Part shown: positions 17,550 through 26,553 of the stretch, in pieces
Numbering within the stretch: the stretch's first letter is position 1
Layout of the letters: each line of letters begins with the position of its first letter
Assembly: GCF_900156495.1 (NCBI RefSeq)
Contig: NZ_FTNT01000001.1
Location: 62,001 to 126,000 of the forward strand
Source: Williamsia sterculiae
Lineage (GTDB): Bacteria; Actinomycetota; Actinomycetes; Mycobacteriales; Mycobacteriaceae
DNA: 64,000 bases
Direction of reading: 5' to 3'
Notes under the pieces: generated by a model
Told to the model about the DNA's origin: nothing
Database searches by the model: none
What the model saw: the letters and a program-made list of their open reading frames with translations, nothing else
Made by a program: the position numbers and the translations under genes

Positions 17550-20500
17550 CTCCACCAGGCGAACCCGGCATATCCGGCCGTGCCCCACGGTGCCGTCGCC
17601 AGCGCCACGGCCGCTGCGGACGACGAGGCGGCCACCAACCCGCTCACCCATGCCGGACGTCCCCACCGGACACACGCGAGCACCACCCCGCCCGAGATCA
17701 ACGACGCCGCCAGGCCGCCCCACCCGCACAGCACCCACGCCCCCACGGGCACCGCGACCAGCGCCGCCCCCCGGCCCACCGTCGACCGGTCGGCGGTCGA
17801 CACCGGGGCCGCGCGACCGCGTCGTGACGGCCAGAATGCCCCGGCGATCACCAGCAGCACCAGTGGCAGCCCGATCCGCAAAGACCACCGGTAGGGCGTG
17901 TCGAGGGGATAGTCGAGGGTGACCGTGCCGCCCACCCCGGCAGGTACCACCCACGCCTGCTGCCACCCGTTCACCGCGGTCGGGGTGAGTTCCCGACCGG
18001 CCACCGTCGCATGCCATCCCGGATTCTGCGCCTCCGGCAACCACAGCAATCGGTCGTTGCCGGTCGCGGGTACGTCCAGCACCCGCCGATCCGCGGTCCA
18101 TGACCGCACGGTCACCGGCGTGGGTGGGGTCTGCAGGGCCGGTGGCGATGCCTGACCTGGGGACGGGATCGTCGGGGATGAGGCCGCGCGCAAGGACACC
18201 GCCTGCACGGTGAACCCGGCTCCGGGGTTCACGGACAGCTCCTGCGACCCGGCGGCCAGCGGTACGGGATTCGAGTCGCACGGGGTGGCCACCACCGGCT
18301 GTTGTTTGCGCAGCGCCCTCCGGGTGGTGGTCACCGTCATCGGCACCGTCCGTCCCGACACCGCCAGGCCGATACCGGCGCCGCAGCCGATGGTGACGGG
18401 GGCGTCGGGTGATGCCACCGGTACCGGTCCGTCCGGGCCGGTGGGGGTGACCTCCGCCAGCCCGACGGGTGCGGGACGGGCGAACCCCAGACTGTTCACG
18501 TCCACCAGATCGGTCGAGTCGAGCACGGTGACGGTGATGTGGTCGGTGCGCGCCGGCGCCAGCGCGATCACACCCTCGGCCGGGATCGTCCGCACCTGCC
18601 GCCCGTCACCGAGATCCACCGCGACCCGGGTGGGGTGAGCCGGGTAGGCACCAGCGGGCACACGGATCCGCACGCCATCGATGAGTCGCACGTGGTCGAG
18701 ATCGATCCGCACGGTGGGGGCGCCGGCCCCCGGGACCGTGGACGAGTCCGGTGCGGTCCACACCGTCGACGGATCGCCGTCCACAGCCGCGGACGCGTTA
18801 CCGCGGGGATCGGTGACCAACGCCGGTGCCGACGCGGTCATCGTGTCCGGCTGCCGCAACAATGCATCGAGCGCACCACCGGGCACCGACCGCAGCACCA
18901 CCCGCGGCGTCACGGTGGTCGGCGCGGGCACCGACAGCACCCTCCGGAATGTGCCGGGCTCCTCGGCGATCAACGAGAGCGCTCCGGAACAACGGGTCTC
19001 GTCGGTGCCGTCCACGCAGGCGGCCCGACCGTCGAGGTCCTGGCCCAGCAACCACCCCGAGACCTGCTCGCCCGCCGTCAGCTCCGGCAACACCGTGCGA
19101 TGGGTGATGGTCAGCGGGCGGTCGGCCAACGCATCCCGGACGGTGAGCTCGGCGATCGCGAACTGATTGCCCGCGGTGTTGTCCTCGGTGCTGATCGCGC
19201 GGACCTGGACCCACCGGGTGGGTCCGCTGGGGGCCGCGACGGTGGTCTTCTTCCCCGGTGAGATGCCCTGGGCCACCGTGGTCCCGGCCTCGGTGGTGAT
19301 CAACAGCCCGGTGACGGCCGGACCCAGGGCCTTGCCCGGGGTGATCGACAGGGACAGGTCGCGGCGCGGATCGCGGAAGTTCACCTGCATCCACTGCCCG
19401 ACCGCCGAGTCCAACCCGCGACTGACCCATGCGGTCCCGGGGTTACCGTCGAAGGCCGCGGCCGCGGCGTTCGCCGGCGCCGTCTGTCCCAGTTGGGTGG
19501 CGTCGGCCGCCGATCCGGACGTCGACACCGACACCGCTCCGGGGGTGCCGTCGAGTGACCATTGCGCTGCCGTATCCGGTTGTCCCGCAACAGGGTAATC
19601 GGGTGCGGCGTTCTGGGTCTGCCGGGCGTCGTCCGGGGCCCGGATCGCTGAACTGTGGTCGTCGACCCGGCCGAAGTCGGTCTCCCTCGCCACCGGGGTG
19701 TCGGTGACGATGCGTCCGCCGCGACCGGTGGGGGGTAGGCCTGCGGCGCGGGCATCGGCACTCATCAGCACCGGATCGGGGCGGCTCGCACCCGACTCCG
19801 CGGCCAACAGGTCGTCACGCCGCGCCACCGCCTCGGCCCCGCCGTCGACCCGGGGCATGGTGTCGAGATCACCGACCACCGGACCACCCGCGGTGCGCGG
19901 TGCCACCCCGTCGACCGCGAAGATCTGAACGGCAGGCATCCGGGGTCGCAGGCCGTCGTCACCGACGAACCCGCGCACCGGCGGCGGGCCGACGTCGGGG
20001 CCGAACCGCGCCACCCGGTGCAGACCCGGCGATCCCACGAGTGCTTGCTGCGCCAGCAGTGGTCGCGCCGAGCGGGAGGTCGCCGGACTCAGGTCGGCCC
20101 GCAACACCACGAAGGCGACTCCCTGCCCGGCCAGGGTGGTGGCCAGACCCGGCGTCGCACGTCCGGCGGCGATGTCGCGTTCCACGGCGTCCATCGCGCG
20201 GATCGCCTCCGGTGGCACCAGCGGGATCGCGTCGCGGACCGCCCAGGGGGAGCCGGCCAACCCCTGCAGCGGCTCGTCGCGGGTCAACCCCCAGACCTGA
20301 TCGGCGAACGGCGATCCGGGTACCACCAGCGCGCGGGCCGGGGTGGCGGGCGTGGAGCCGGGGCCGGTGGATCGATCCTGTAGCCAGCGCGCGGTCTGCG
20401 ACCAGTAGTCGGGCACGCTGTCATAGCTGCCCTGCGGGGCCAGATGACCAGTCCAGACGAGCGATCCCGAACCCACCAGTGCGACGGTGAGAGCGATCGC

Positions 20501-21730
20501 GACGGCGACCACCGGGCGGCGCTCGGGTCGCGCGAAGGCGGACACGGCGGTACGCCACGGCACCGATCCCGGTAGCGGCGCCCGGGCGAGCAGGTGTGCG
20601 ATCCCCAGCACCAGCGGGATCCGGATCATCGGGTCGAACTTGTGCACGTTGCGCAACGGTGCGCCCACGCCGTCGAGGAACTGCCGTACGGGTTCGGCGA
20701 CGGGAGATCCCAGCTCACCGGCGAATCCCGAACACAACGCCAACAATCCGATCGCCGCGACGAGGACCAGCGTCCCCCGATGCGGCATCCGACGCATGCT
20801 CAGTCCCACCAGCCCGGCCGTCGCCAGCAGCCCGGTCACCACCACCGCCGCGGGTTGGCCCACCAGCACCGACCCGGCCACCCGCTCCGGTGACACGAAC
20901 GGGGTCCACGAGCTGGTGCCGCGCAACACCTCCGGTAGCGAGGTCCACTCGGTGGTGACCCGCGACGACTCGATGAAGTCGAGGAACGGTGGGCTGACCC
21001 GGGACAGGATCACCAGCGGCACCAACCACCACGCGCACGCCAGCACGGCGCCCAGCGCCCACCAACCGGTGAACACCCGCCAGTTCCGGCCCCGCCCGCG
21101 ACATCGGGTCAGCCACCAGATCAGCGCGGGCATCACCGCGGCCAGCGTCGCGGCCGCGTTCACCGCTCCCATCAACGCGACGGCCAGTGACGACCGGAAC
21201 GCCAACTGTCGCAGCGACAATCGGGTGCCGGGATCGTCAAACGCACTGACCACCGGGGCCAGCACCCACGGGGCCAACATCATCGGCAGGGTCTCCGACG
21301 AGATGGATCCGAGAGTGGTCAGCACCCGCGGACTGAGCGCGAAGGCGGCCGCAGCGAACAACCGCGACCCCGGTGACCCGATGCGCAGAGCCTCGGCCAG
21401 TCGGACGATCCCGATGACCCCGATGGCGAGCAACGTCGCCCACCACAACCGTTGGGTGACCCAGCCGGGTAGCCCGACCACGTCACCGAGGGCGAAGAAC
21501 GCGCCGTGCGGGAAGAAGTATCCGTAGGCCTGGTTCTGTACCTGGCCGAGAGGTGCCTGTGACGACCAGAGATGGGCGGCCCGCGACAGGAAGCCGACCG
21601 GGTCGGCGGTCAGGTCGAGCTTGGTGTCGGCCGCGATCCGGCCGGGGGACTGCAGGAACGAGACCAGCAGCGTCAGACCGATGATGATCGAACAGCCGCG
21701 GCGCGAGAGCCGACGCTCCGGACGCACCAC
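17405..21730 (-). CDS. aftD: Alpha-(1->3)-arabinofuranosyltransferase AftD
   Basis: The 1441-residue length matches AftD (about 1400 aa). The N-terminal third is a GT-C membrane domain with multiple helices; the first luminal loop contains the conserved acidic region around ADTKLDLTADPVGFLSRAAHLW (residues 34-55), and the YGYFFPHGAFF block follows. The large periplasmic C-terminal half has discoidin/CBM-like stretches with repeated W-V/T-A-x-D and GDPSTVWTAPDS patterns, and a final pair of helices. It uses decaprenylphosphoryl-arabinose to branch arabinan in arabinogalactan and lipoarabinomannan. GTG 21730 lies just after GACGAGG. It follows the DUF2613 gene by 17 bp on the same strand. Its 3' end overlaps the acyltransferase gene on the opposite strand. 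Confidence 0.93.
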   Translation of the reverse strand: MVRPERRLSRRGCSIIIGLTLLVSFLQSPGRIAADTKLDLTADPVGFLSRAAHLWSSQAPLGQVQNQAYGYFFPHGAFFALGDVVGLPGWVTQRLWWATLLAIGVIGIVRLAEALRIGSPGSRLFAAAAFALSPRVLTTLGSISSETLPMMLAPWVLAPVVSAFDDPGTRLSLRQLAFRSSLAVALMGAVNAAATLAAVMPALIWWLTRCRGRGRNWRVFTGWWALGAVLACAWWLVPLVILSRVSPPFLDFIESSRVTTEWTSLPEVLRGTSSWTPFVSPERVAGSVLVGQPAAVVVTGLLATAGLVGLSMRRMPHRGTLVLVAAIGLLALCSGFAGELGSPVAEPVRQFLDGVGAPLRNVHKFDPMIRIPLVLGIAHLLARAPLPGSVPWRTAVSAFARPERRPVVAVAIALTVALVGSGSLVWTGHLAPQGSYDSVPDYWSQTARWLQDRSTGPGSTPATPARALVVPGSPFADQVWGLTRDEPLQGLAGSPWAVRDAIPLVPPEAIRAMDAVERDIAAGRATPGLATTLAGQGVAFVVLRADLSPATSRSARPLLAQQALVGSPGLHRVARFGPDVGPPPVRGFVGDDGLRPRMPAVQIFAVDGVAPRTAGGPVVGDLDTMPRVDGGAEAVARRDDLLAAESGASRPDPVLMSADARAAGLPPTGRGGRIVTDTPVARETDFGRVDDHSSAIRAPDDARQTQNAAPDYPVAGQPDTAAQWSLDGTPGAVSVSTSGSAADATQLGQTAPANAAAAAFDGNPGTAWVSRGLDSAVGQWMQVNFRDPRRDLSLSITPGKALGPAVTGLLITTEAGTTVAQGISPGKKTTVAAPSGPTRWVQVRAISTEDNTAGNQFAIAELTVRDALADRPLTITHRTVLPELTAGEQVSGWLLGQDLDGRAACVDGTDETRCSGALSLIAEEPGTFRRVLSVPAPTTVTPRVVLRSVPGGALDALLRQPDTMTASAPALVTDPRGNASAAVDGDPSTVWTAPDSSTVPGAGAPTVRIDLDHVRLIDGVRIRVPAGAYPAHPTRVAVDLGDGRQVRTIPAEGVIALAPARTDHITVTVLDSTDLVDVNSLGFARPAPVGLAEVTPTGPDGPVPVASPDAPVTIGCGAGIGLAVSGRTVPMTVTTTRRALRKQQPVVATPCDSNPVPLAAGSQELSVNPGAGFTVQAVSLRAASSPTIPSPGQASPPALQTPPTPVTVRSWTADRRVLDVPATGNDRLLWLPEAQNPGWHATVAGRELTPTAVNGWQQAWVVPAGVGGTVTLDYPLDTPYRWSLRIGLPLVLLVIAGAFWPSRRGRAAPVSTADRSTVGRGAALVAVPVGAWVLCGWGGLAASLISGGVVLACVRWGRPAWVSGLVAASSSAAAVALATAPWGTAGYAGFAWWSQLPALVAVCLVGWRAADVSGVMDVRASVRRWASRLLSHRRAGSSTSP

Positions 21731-21747
21731 CTCGTCGGAGGCAGCTG

Positions 21748-21948
21748 TCAGTTGTTCACTCCGGCATTGTCACGCGTGCCGTAGTCGACCGAACCCTTCA
21801 CGAAGCCGTTGTCGGCGTTGAAGCTGTTCACACTGGTCGACGGCTTGGTGTCGGTGGCCAGGTAGCCGCCCAGGAACACCGCGGCGATGGCGACGACAAG
21901 TCCGAGGATCCCCGCGATCGCTCCGGCGATGAGGCGATTGCTCTTCAT
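21748..21948 (-). CDS. DUF2613-family small membrane or secreted peptide (Rv0236A-like)
   Basis: A 66-residue product with a hydrophobic helix (LIAGAIAGILGLVVAIAAVFLGG, residues 6-28) followed by a short polar tail rich in Asn, Asp and Ser. ATG 21948 has AGGAG 8 bases upstream. A small DUF2613 protein immediately upstream of aftD is the same arrangement as Rv0236A and Rv0236c. It ends 17 bp before aftD and is almost certainly co-transcribed. Function unknown; the helix may be an uncleaved signal anchor. Confidence 0.85.
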   Translation of the reverse strand: MKSNRLIAGAIAGILGLVVAIAAVFLGGYLATDTKPSTSVNSFNADNGFVKGSVDYGTRDNAGVNN

Positions 21949-22030
21949 GCGGGGTGCTCCTGGGGGTCGGGATCGGTTCGGTCACGAAACTACCATCCGA
22001 GCGTCCCGGAACCGGGGTACCCGCGAGCGG

Positions 22031-22543
22031 TCAGTTCTGACCGGCCGTCTCCTCCACCGCCCCACACCCGGCCGGGACCACGAGCACCGGCCGATGACAG
22101 TGCTTGAGCACCCGTTCGGCGACGCTGCTGCGCAGCAGGGCCTTGAGGCCGGAGGCGCCGCGCGTCCCGATGACCAGCACATCGACGTCGAGATCGTCGG
22201 CGGCGTGAACCAGGGTGCCCCAGACGGTGGACGTCACCTCGACCATGCGGCCGGTCGCGGTCAGCCCCGCCTGTCGTGCAAGATCGACACCCCGCGCGTT
22301 GGTCTGCTCGGCCTCGGCCAGCAGTGCGGCATCGACCTGGGAATCGAACCGGGTGTCGAGCAACGGCTGCATGCCGCCGGAGTACGTCGACAACCGCGCA
22401 CTCTGCTGCATACCCGTCTCCCAGGCGGTGACCACGTGACACGTGGTCGCGGACAGGTAGTGCGCGGCGTACCCGATCGCGCGGTCGGCGTTGGGTCCAC
22501 CGTCGTAGGCGACCATGATGGTGTCGCACTGTGGTCTGCCCAT
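22031..22543 (-). CDS. Universal stress protein (UspA family)
   Basis: A 170-residue single-domain Usp. It begins MGRPQCDTIMVAYDGGPNAD, with the conserved Asp of the VAYDGS-like strand. It ends in the ATP-binding block GTRGASGLKALLRSSVAERVLKHC followed by PVLVVP. The usual G-S before VAERV is S-S here, a minor change in the nucleotide loop. ATG 22543 has AGGAGG 6 bases upstream, so the longer reading from 22582 is rejected. It is divergent from the methyltransferase at 22673. Probable role: ATP-binding stress or hypoxia protein; no partner is evident. Confidence 0.88.
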   Translation of the reverse strand: MGRPQCDTIMVAYDGGPNADRAIGYAAHYLSATTCHVVTAWETGMQQSARLSTYSGGMQPLLDTRFDSQVDAALLAEAEQTNARGVDLARQAGLTATGRMVEVTSTVWGTLVHAADDLDVDVLVIGTRGASGLKALLRSSVAERVLKHCHRPVLVVPAGCGAVEETAGQN

Positions 22544-22672
22544 GGCGGGCCTCCTGAGTCGCGATCGCGGCATCTGTCGCATTCCATGATGACCGCGTCG
22601 GGTGTGGCCGGGGGCCTTGTAGACCGTTTTGTGATGGTGGCTCCGACGACCGCCGAACCGATATCGTTAGGT

Positions 22673-23557
22673 ATGCGAACAAATGATGATGACTGGACGA
22701 TCACGTCGGGTGTCGGGCGGACGGCGTTGCTGGTCGCTCTGGGGAGGGCGCTGGAGTCCCGTCGATCCGATGCGCTGATCGACGACCCGTTCGCCGAGAA
22801 GTTCGTCGCGGCAGCGGGCGAGCCCGACCTGCTGCCCGACGCCATCGGCGAGTCCGCGCGGGACAACCCGGCCATGGCGCGCATGCTCGACTTCCTGGTC
22901 GACATGATGGCGGCACGCACGCTGCGGATCGACGAGGCGGTCGTCGACGCGAATACCGAGCGATGCCGGCAGGTGGTGATCCTGGCGAGCGGTCTGGACG
23001 CACGGGCCGCGCGGCTGCCGTGGGCGCCGGGCACGGCCGTCTTCGAGGTCGACCAACCGGCGGTGGTCGCGTTCAAGGACACCGTGCTCGCCGCGGAGGG
23101 GGCGGCGTCGACGTCGACGCGAGTGGGATGCGACCTGCGCGACGACTGGCTGACGGCATTGCGCGAGGAGGGGCTCTCCGAGACCGAGCCGACGATCTGG
23201 TTGGCCGAAGGGTTGTTGCCGTACCTGCGGGGAGCGGACCAACAGCGGCTGTTGTCGACGATCAGCTCGAGCGCGCCCGTCGGCAGCGTCCTGGTGTTCG
23301 ACACCGCGCCCGCGGGGACCGAACTCTCCGGCTTCGACACCGACGCAACCGTCGATTTCGGTGTCGACGTGGCCGATCTGTTGTTCGAGTCGTCGGAGTT
23401 CGACGCGCAGACGTGCCTGACGGATCAGGGCTGGCAGGTCACCGGCGACTCCATCGCCGACATCCTCGCCGCGCACGGCCGCGGTGACGATCGGGACGAT
23501 GCGCCCACCGCGATGGCCCGGGCCGTGTGCCTGTCCACCGCGTACCGCGCCCGGTGA
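22673..23557 (+). CDS. TIGR00027-family SAM-dependent methyltransferase
   Basis: A 294-residue protein of the mycobacterial leucine carboxyl methyltransferase-like family. It has WTITSGVGRTALLVALGRALE at the N-terminus, the IDDPFAEKFV signature, motif I VVILASGLDARAARLPW, then FEVDQPAVVAFK. The family block IWLAEGLLPYLRGADQQRLL is at about residues 180-200. These paralogues (Rv0145/Rv0146-like) are abundant in mycolate-containing actinobacteria, and their substrates are unknown. ATG 22673 has no ribosome site, but TATCGT stands at -11 to -6, so a leaderless transcript is likely. Confidence 0.88.
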   Translation: MRTNDDDWTITSGVGRTALLVALGRALESRRSDALIDDPFAEKFVAAAGEPDLLPDAIGESARDNPAMARMLDFLVDMMAARTLRIDEAVVDANTERCRQVVILASGLDARAARLPWAPGTAVFEVDQPAVVAFKDTVLAAEGAASTSTRVGCDLRDDWLTALREEGLSETEPTIWLAEGLLPYLRGADQQRLLSTISSSAPVGSVLVFDTAPAGTELSGFDTDATVDFGVDVADLLFESSEFDAQTCLTDQGWQVTGDSIADILAAHGRGDDRDDAPTAMARAVCLSTAYRAR

Positions 23558-23613
23558 CATCGAAGTCGCCGGAGCGATTGTGTGCGCGTGCGGGCGTGCG
23601 CGACACTGGCCCG

Positions 23614-24825
23614 ATGGCTATGGGACACCTTCGTCGGCTGCAGCTACTCGTGACGGCGGGGGTGCTGGGTGCGCTGGCCGGATGCAGCAGCGGTGCCGAT
23701 CAGGGGTCGGCGAGCACGCCGCCGGTGTCCACGGTCGCGTCGTCGGCCCGGTCGTCGTCGGTCACGTCGTCATCGCCGCGTCCCACCCCTGCGGCCGCGC
23801 CGGTGGATTGCGTCGGCCGGACCATGGCCACGATGAGCGTCCGCGACAAGTTGGCTCAACTGTTGACCGTGGGCGTGTCCGGCGCCGCCGATGCACGATC
23901 GGTGGTCGCGCAGAGTCACGTCGGCGGGATCTTCGTCGGCAGCTTCACCGACAGGTCGATGCTGACCAATGGTGGCCTCGCGACGGCCAAGAAGGCATCC
24001 CCACTGCCGCTGATGGTGACCGTCGACCAGGAGGGTGGTCGGGTGTCGCGGCTGCGGTCGCTGGGCGTCGACTCGCCCTCCGCGCGCGAACTGGCGGCAT
24101 CGCAATCCCCTGCCCAGGTTCGTGCCACCGCTCGCGGGATCGGAGCGAAGCTGAAACGCCTGGGAATCACCGTCGATTTCGCTCCCGACGCCGACGTCAG
24201 TGACGAATCGGCCGATGAGGTGATCGGCGACCGCTCGTTCAGCGACGATCCGCAGACCGTCGCGCGCTACGCCGATGCCTTCGCGACAGGGCTCGGCGAC
24301 GCCGGGATCATGCCGGTCTTCAAACACTTCCCCGGTCACGGCCACGGGTCGGGTGATTCGCACACCGGCACCGTGCTGACGCCGCCGTTCCCGCAGCTGA
24401 TCCGCGACGATCTGATGCCCTACAAGACCCTGGTGACCGGTACGGAGGCTGACGCCCATCGCGGGATCATGGTCGGGCACCTCATCGTTCCCGGCCTCAC
24501 GGGCCCAGACACCCCGGCCAGCATCAGCCCCAAGGCGATGGCTCTGCTGCGGTCGGGAACCGGATACGGCGGCAAGCGGTTCGACGGACCGATCTTCACC
24601 GACGACCTCAGCGGGATGGCCGCCATCACCGCCAAGTACGGGGTGGTGCAGGCGGTGAAACTGGCCCTCACCGCGGGTGCCGACGTCGCGCTGTGGCTCA
24701 GCACCGACCAGGTCCCGGCCGTGCTCGATTCGCTGCAGGCGGCCGTTCGATCAGGCGGCTTGTCGCAGGCCCGGGTCGACGCGTCGGTGCGACGGGTGCT
24801 GACCGCCAAAGGCCTCACCTGCTGA
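23614..24825 (+). CDS. lpqI: LpqI-like lipoprotein, GH3 beta-N-acetylhexosaminidase
   Basis: About 403 residues. The signal peptide ends in the lipobox LAGC (residues 20-23), so the protein should be a lipid-anchored periplasmic enzyme, followed by a Ser/Thr-rich linker. The GH3 domain contains VDQEGGRVSRLRSLG, the NagZ signature KHFPGHGHGSGDSHTGTV (the Asp/Ser-His general acid-base loop) and the nucleophile segment FTDDLSGMAAI. It removes N-acetylglucosamine from muropeptides during cell-wall turnover. Start is ATG 23614 or ATG 23620; the two differ by two residues. It lies just before the TetR gene, as lpqI does beside Rv0238. Confidence 0.92.
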   Translation: MAMGHLRRLQLLVTAGVLGALAGCSSGADQGSASTPPVSTVASSARSSSVTSSSPRPTPAAAPVDCVGRTMATMSVRDKLAQLLTVGVSGAADARSVVAQSHVGGIFVGSFTDRSMLTNGGLATAKKASPLPLMVTVDQEGGRVSRLRSLGVDSPSARELAASQSPAQVRATARGIGAKLKRLGITVDFAPDADVSDESADEVIGDRSFSDDPQTVARYADAFATGLGDAGIMPVFKHFPGHGHGSGDSHTGTVLTPPFPQLIRDDLMPYKTLVTGTEADAHRGIMVGHLIVPGLTGPDTPASISPKAMALLRSGTGYGGKRFDGPIFTDDLSGMAAITAKYGVVQAVKLALTAGADVALWLSTDQVPAVLDSLQAAVRSGGLSQARVDASVRRVLTAKGLTC

Positions 24826-24845
24826 CCGTCTGATCCCCCCGATGC

Positions 24846-24865
24846 AACTTACTGCCTGGTAAGTT
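24846..24865. promoter_or_regulatory. TetR operator palindrome upstream of the TetR gene
   Basis: AACTTACTGCCTGGTAAGTT is a perfect inverted repeat of 7-base arms around 6 bases. It sits 50 bp upstream of the TetR start and 20 bp after the lpqI stop. The same outer sequence recurs between fabG4 and fadA2 (27954-27973), so it is probably the site bound by this TetR protein. Confidence 0.75.
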
Positions 24866-24915
24866 AGGACGACATCGACAGTGGTCCGCAGTACGGGCCG
24901 GAGCGGGGGTGGCAG

Positions 24916-25521
24916 ATGGCCGGAGGCAGTAAACGGCTCCCGCGGGCGATCCGCGAACAGCAGATGCTCGACGCCGCGGTGGGGGTTTTCGCGGCCAACG
25001 GGTTCAGCGACACGTCGATGGACGCCATCGCCGCACAGGCGCAGATCAGCAAGCCGATGCTCTACCTGTACTACGGCTCCAAAGAAGAACTCTTCAGCGC
25101 CTGTCTGGCCCGCGAGTCCGGCCGGTTCATCGAGGCGATGAGCGGTGGTTTCGACCCTCACCTGAAACAGCGGGACCAGGCCCGCACGGTGATCCACGGC
25201 TTCTTGTCCTTCGTCGATCAGAATCGTGAATCGTGGCGAGTGCTGTACCGGGTGGCGCAGGGGCAGGCGAACTTCGCCAAACTCGTCGCCGACAGCAGGC
25301 AGCGGCTGATCGAGATGGTCGCCGACCTGCTGCGTCGCGGTACCACCGTCGACGCCGACGACACGGACTTCGAGTTGATGGCCGTAGCGTTGGTGGGTGC
25401 GGGCGAGGCCGTCGCCGACCGGATCTCCGAGGGTGACATCGGCCTCGAGGCCGCCACGGACCTGATGATCCGGATGGGCTGGCACGGGTTGGCCGGTGAC
25501 CGTAAACCCGCCGACGCCTGA
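24916..25521 (+). CDS. TetR-family transcriptional regulator (Rv0238-like)
   Basis: A 201-residue regulator. The N-terminal HTH is EQQMLDAAVGVFAANGFSDT followed by SMDAIAAQAQISKPMLYLYY and GSKEELF (residues 14-60). The helical ligand domain follows. Its position between lpqI and the htdX-fabG4/fadA2 genes matches Rv0238. Matching palindromes in front of this gene and in the fabG4/fadA2 promoter region suggest that it represses itself and the adjacent fatty-acid genes, sensing an acyl-CoA or similar ligand. The ligand is inferred from context only. The start ATG 24916 has GGGGGTGG nearby. Confidence 0.9.
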   Translation: MAGGSKRLPRAIREQQMLDAAVGVFAANGFSDTSMDAIAAQAQISKPMLYLYYGSKEELFSACLARESGRFIEAMSGGFDPHLKQRDQARTVIHGFLSFVDQNRESWRVLYRVAQGQANFAKLVADSRQRLIEMVADLLRRGTTVDADDTDFELMAVALVGAGEAVADRISEGDIGLEAATDLMIRMGWHGLAGDRKPADA

Positions 25522-25556
25522 GCGCCGTCGGACAGGCCTCCGCCGCACCCCTCGAC

Positions 25557-25585
25557 AACTGCGGGAGAACCGATCTCCCGCAGTT
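25557..25585. terminator. Hairpin 1 between the convergent TetR and htdX genes
   Basis: AACTGCGGGAGA and TCTCCCGCAGTT form a perfect 12-bp stem with a 5-base loop (ACCGA), 36 bp after the TetR stop. No T-run follows. It is closely related to hairpin 2 at 25621-25659 and is probably part of a bidirectional terminator. Confidence 0.65.
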
Positions 25586-25620
25586 CCGGTCATGTACCGC
25601 TGATGCAACAGCGGGATATC

Positions 25621-25659
25621 ACGAAAACTGCGGGAAACCCGATCTCCCGCAGTTTTCGT
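25621..25659. terminator. Hairpin 2 between the convergent TetR and htdX genes
   Basis: ACGAAAACTGCGGGA and TCCCGCAGTTTTCGT form a perfect 15-bp stem with a 9-base loop (AACCCGATC). The outer part is AAAA/TTTT, so a short U-tract would be produced on both strands. That fits a bidirectional intrinsic terminator, 15 bp beyond the htdX stop. Confidence 0.78.
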
Positions 25660-25673
25660 GGTCCGGGCGGGCG

Positions 25674-26552
25674 TCAGCCCCGCAAAGTACCCGTCAGGAA
25701 GGGGGAACCCTTCTTGCGGTCCAGCAGCGAGATGTCGAAACCGCCGTCGACCTGGGTGGTGTACTCGTACACCCTGGACGGCAGCAGGATCGGCTTGCCG
25801 AAGCGCACCGCGTAGGTGACGTCCCCGGGCACCTGCCCCTCGAGGTTCGCCAATGCCGCGGCCGCGCTCCACATCCCGTGCGCGATGGCCTTGGGAAAGC
25901 CGAACGCCATCGCGCTGATCCCCGACATGTGGATCGGGTTGCGATCTCCGGACGCCTCGGCGTAGCGGCGGGTCAGACCCTGGTCCACCGACACCACCCG
26001 GTCCGGCGGCGGTGGCCGGTGAGACTTCGGCGCCGGGCCGCGTTCGGAGTCGGACAGGCTGGTCCGTTGCTGTTTGAGGAAGGTGGCGATCTGCTCGGTG
26101 ACCACCTCGCCTCCGACGCTCACCCTCGACACCATGTCCACCAACATGCCTTTGCGGTGTTCGCGCAGATTCTCGGCGTGGGTGCGGATGTTCAACGGCT
26201 CGGTGACGCCGATCGGCCGGTACCGGTGGATGGTGTTGCCGATGTGCACGGATCCCACCGCACCGAAGGGGAAGTCGGACGCCACCATCACCGACATCGC
26301 CAGTGGGAATTGCAGCACGAACGGGTAGGTCAGCGGCAGCGTCTCGCCGAACTGCTGACCGGTGGCCAGGCAGTAGTCGCCGAGCTTGTGCTGATCGACC
26401 TTCAGGCCCTCGATCGTGAACACGGTGTCGGGGATGGTGGCGTCGGCGCGTACCCGTCCGGGCTTACCGATCACCGGCAGCATCGCCGACACCGCCCGCG
26501 GATACAGGTCCACCACACCCGGGAGGCTGGTGAGCTCGACGGTCTTCGGCAC
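25674..26552 (-). CDS. htdX: MaoC-family (R)-3-hydroxyacyl-thioester dehydratase HtdX
   Basis: A 292-residue double-hotdog protein. The hydratase-2 motif is in the second half: GDRNPIHMSGISAMAFGFPK followed by AIAHGMWSAAAALANL, with the catalytic Asp and His of D-x(4)-H. The N-terminal half (VDQHKLGDYCLATGQQFGETLPLTYPFVLQFPL) is the degenerate partner fold. The GTG start at 26552 lies one base after the fabG4 stop, so the two genes are one operon and their products probably act in sequence: FabG4 reduces 3-oxoacyl thioesters and HtdX dehydrates the 3-hydroxyacyl product. Same pairing as Rv0241c/Rv0242c. Confidence 0.92.
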   Translation of the reverse strand: MPKTVELTSLPGVVDLYPRAVSAMLPVIGKPGRVRADATIPDTVFTIEGLKVDQHKLGDYCLATGQQFGETLPLTYPFVLQFPLAMSVMVASDFPFGAVGSVHIGNTIHRYRPIGVTEPLNIRTHAENLREHRKGMLVDMVSRVSVGGEVVTEQIATFLKQQRTSLSDSERGPAPKSHRPPPPDRVVSVDQGLTRRYAEASGDRNPIHMSGISAMAFGFPKAIAHGMWSAAAALANLEGQVPGDVTYAVRFGKPILLPSRVYEYTTQVDGGFDISLLDRKKGSPFLTGTLRG

Positions 26553-26553
26553 G

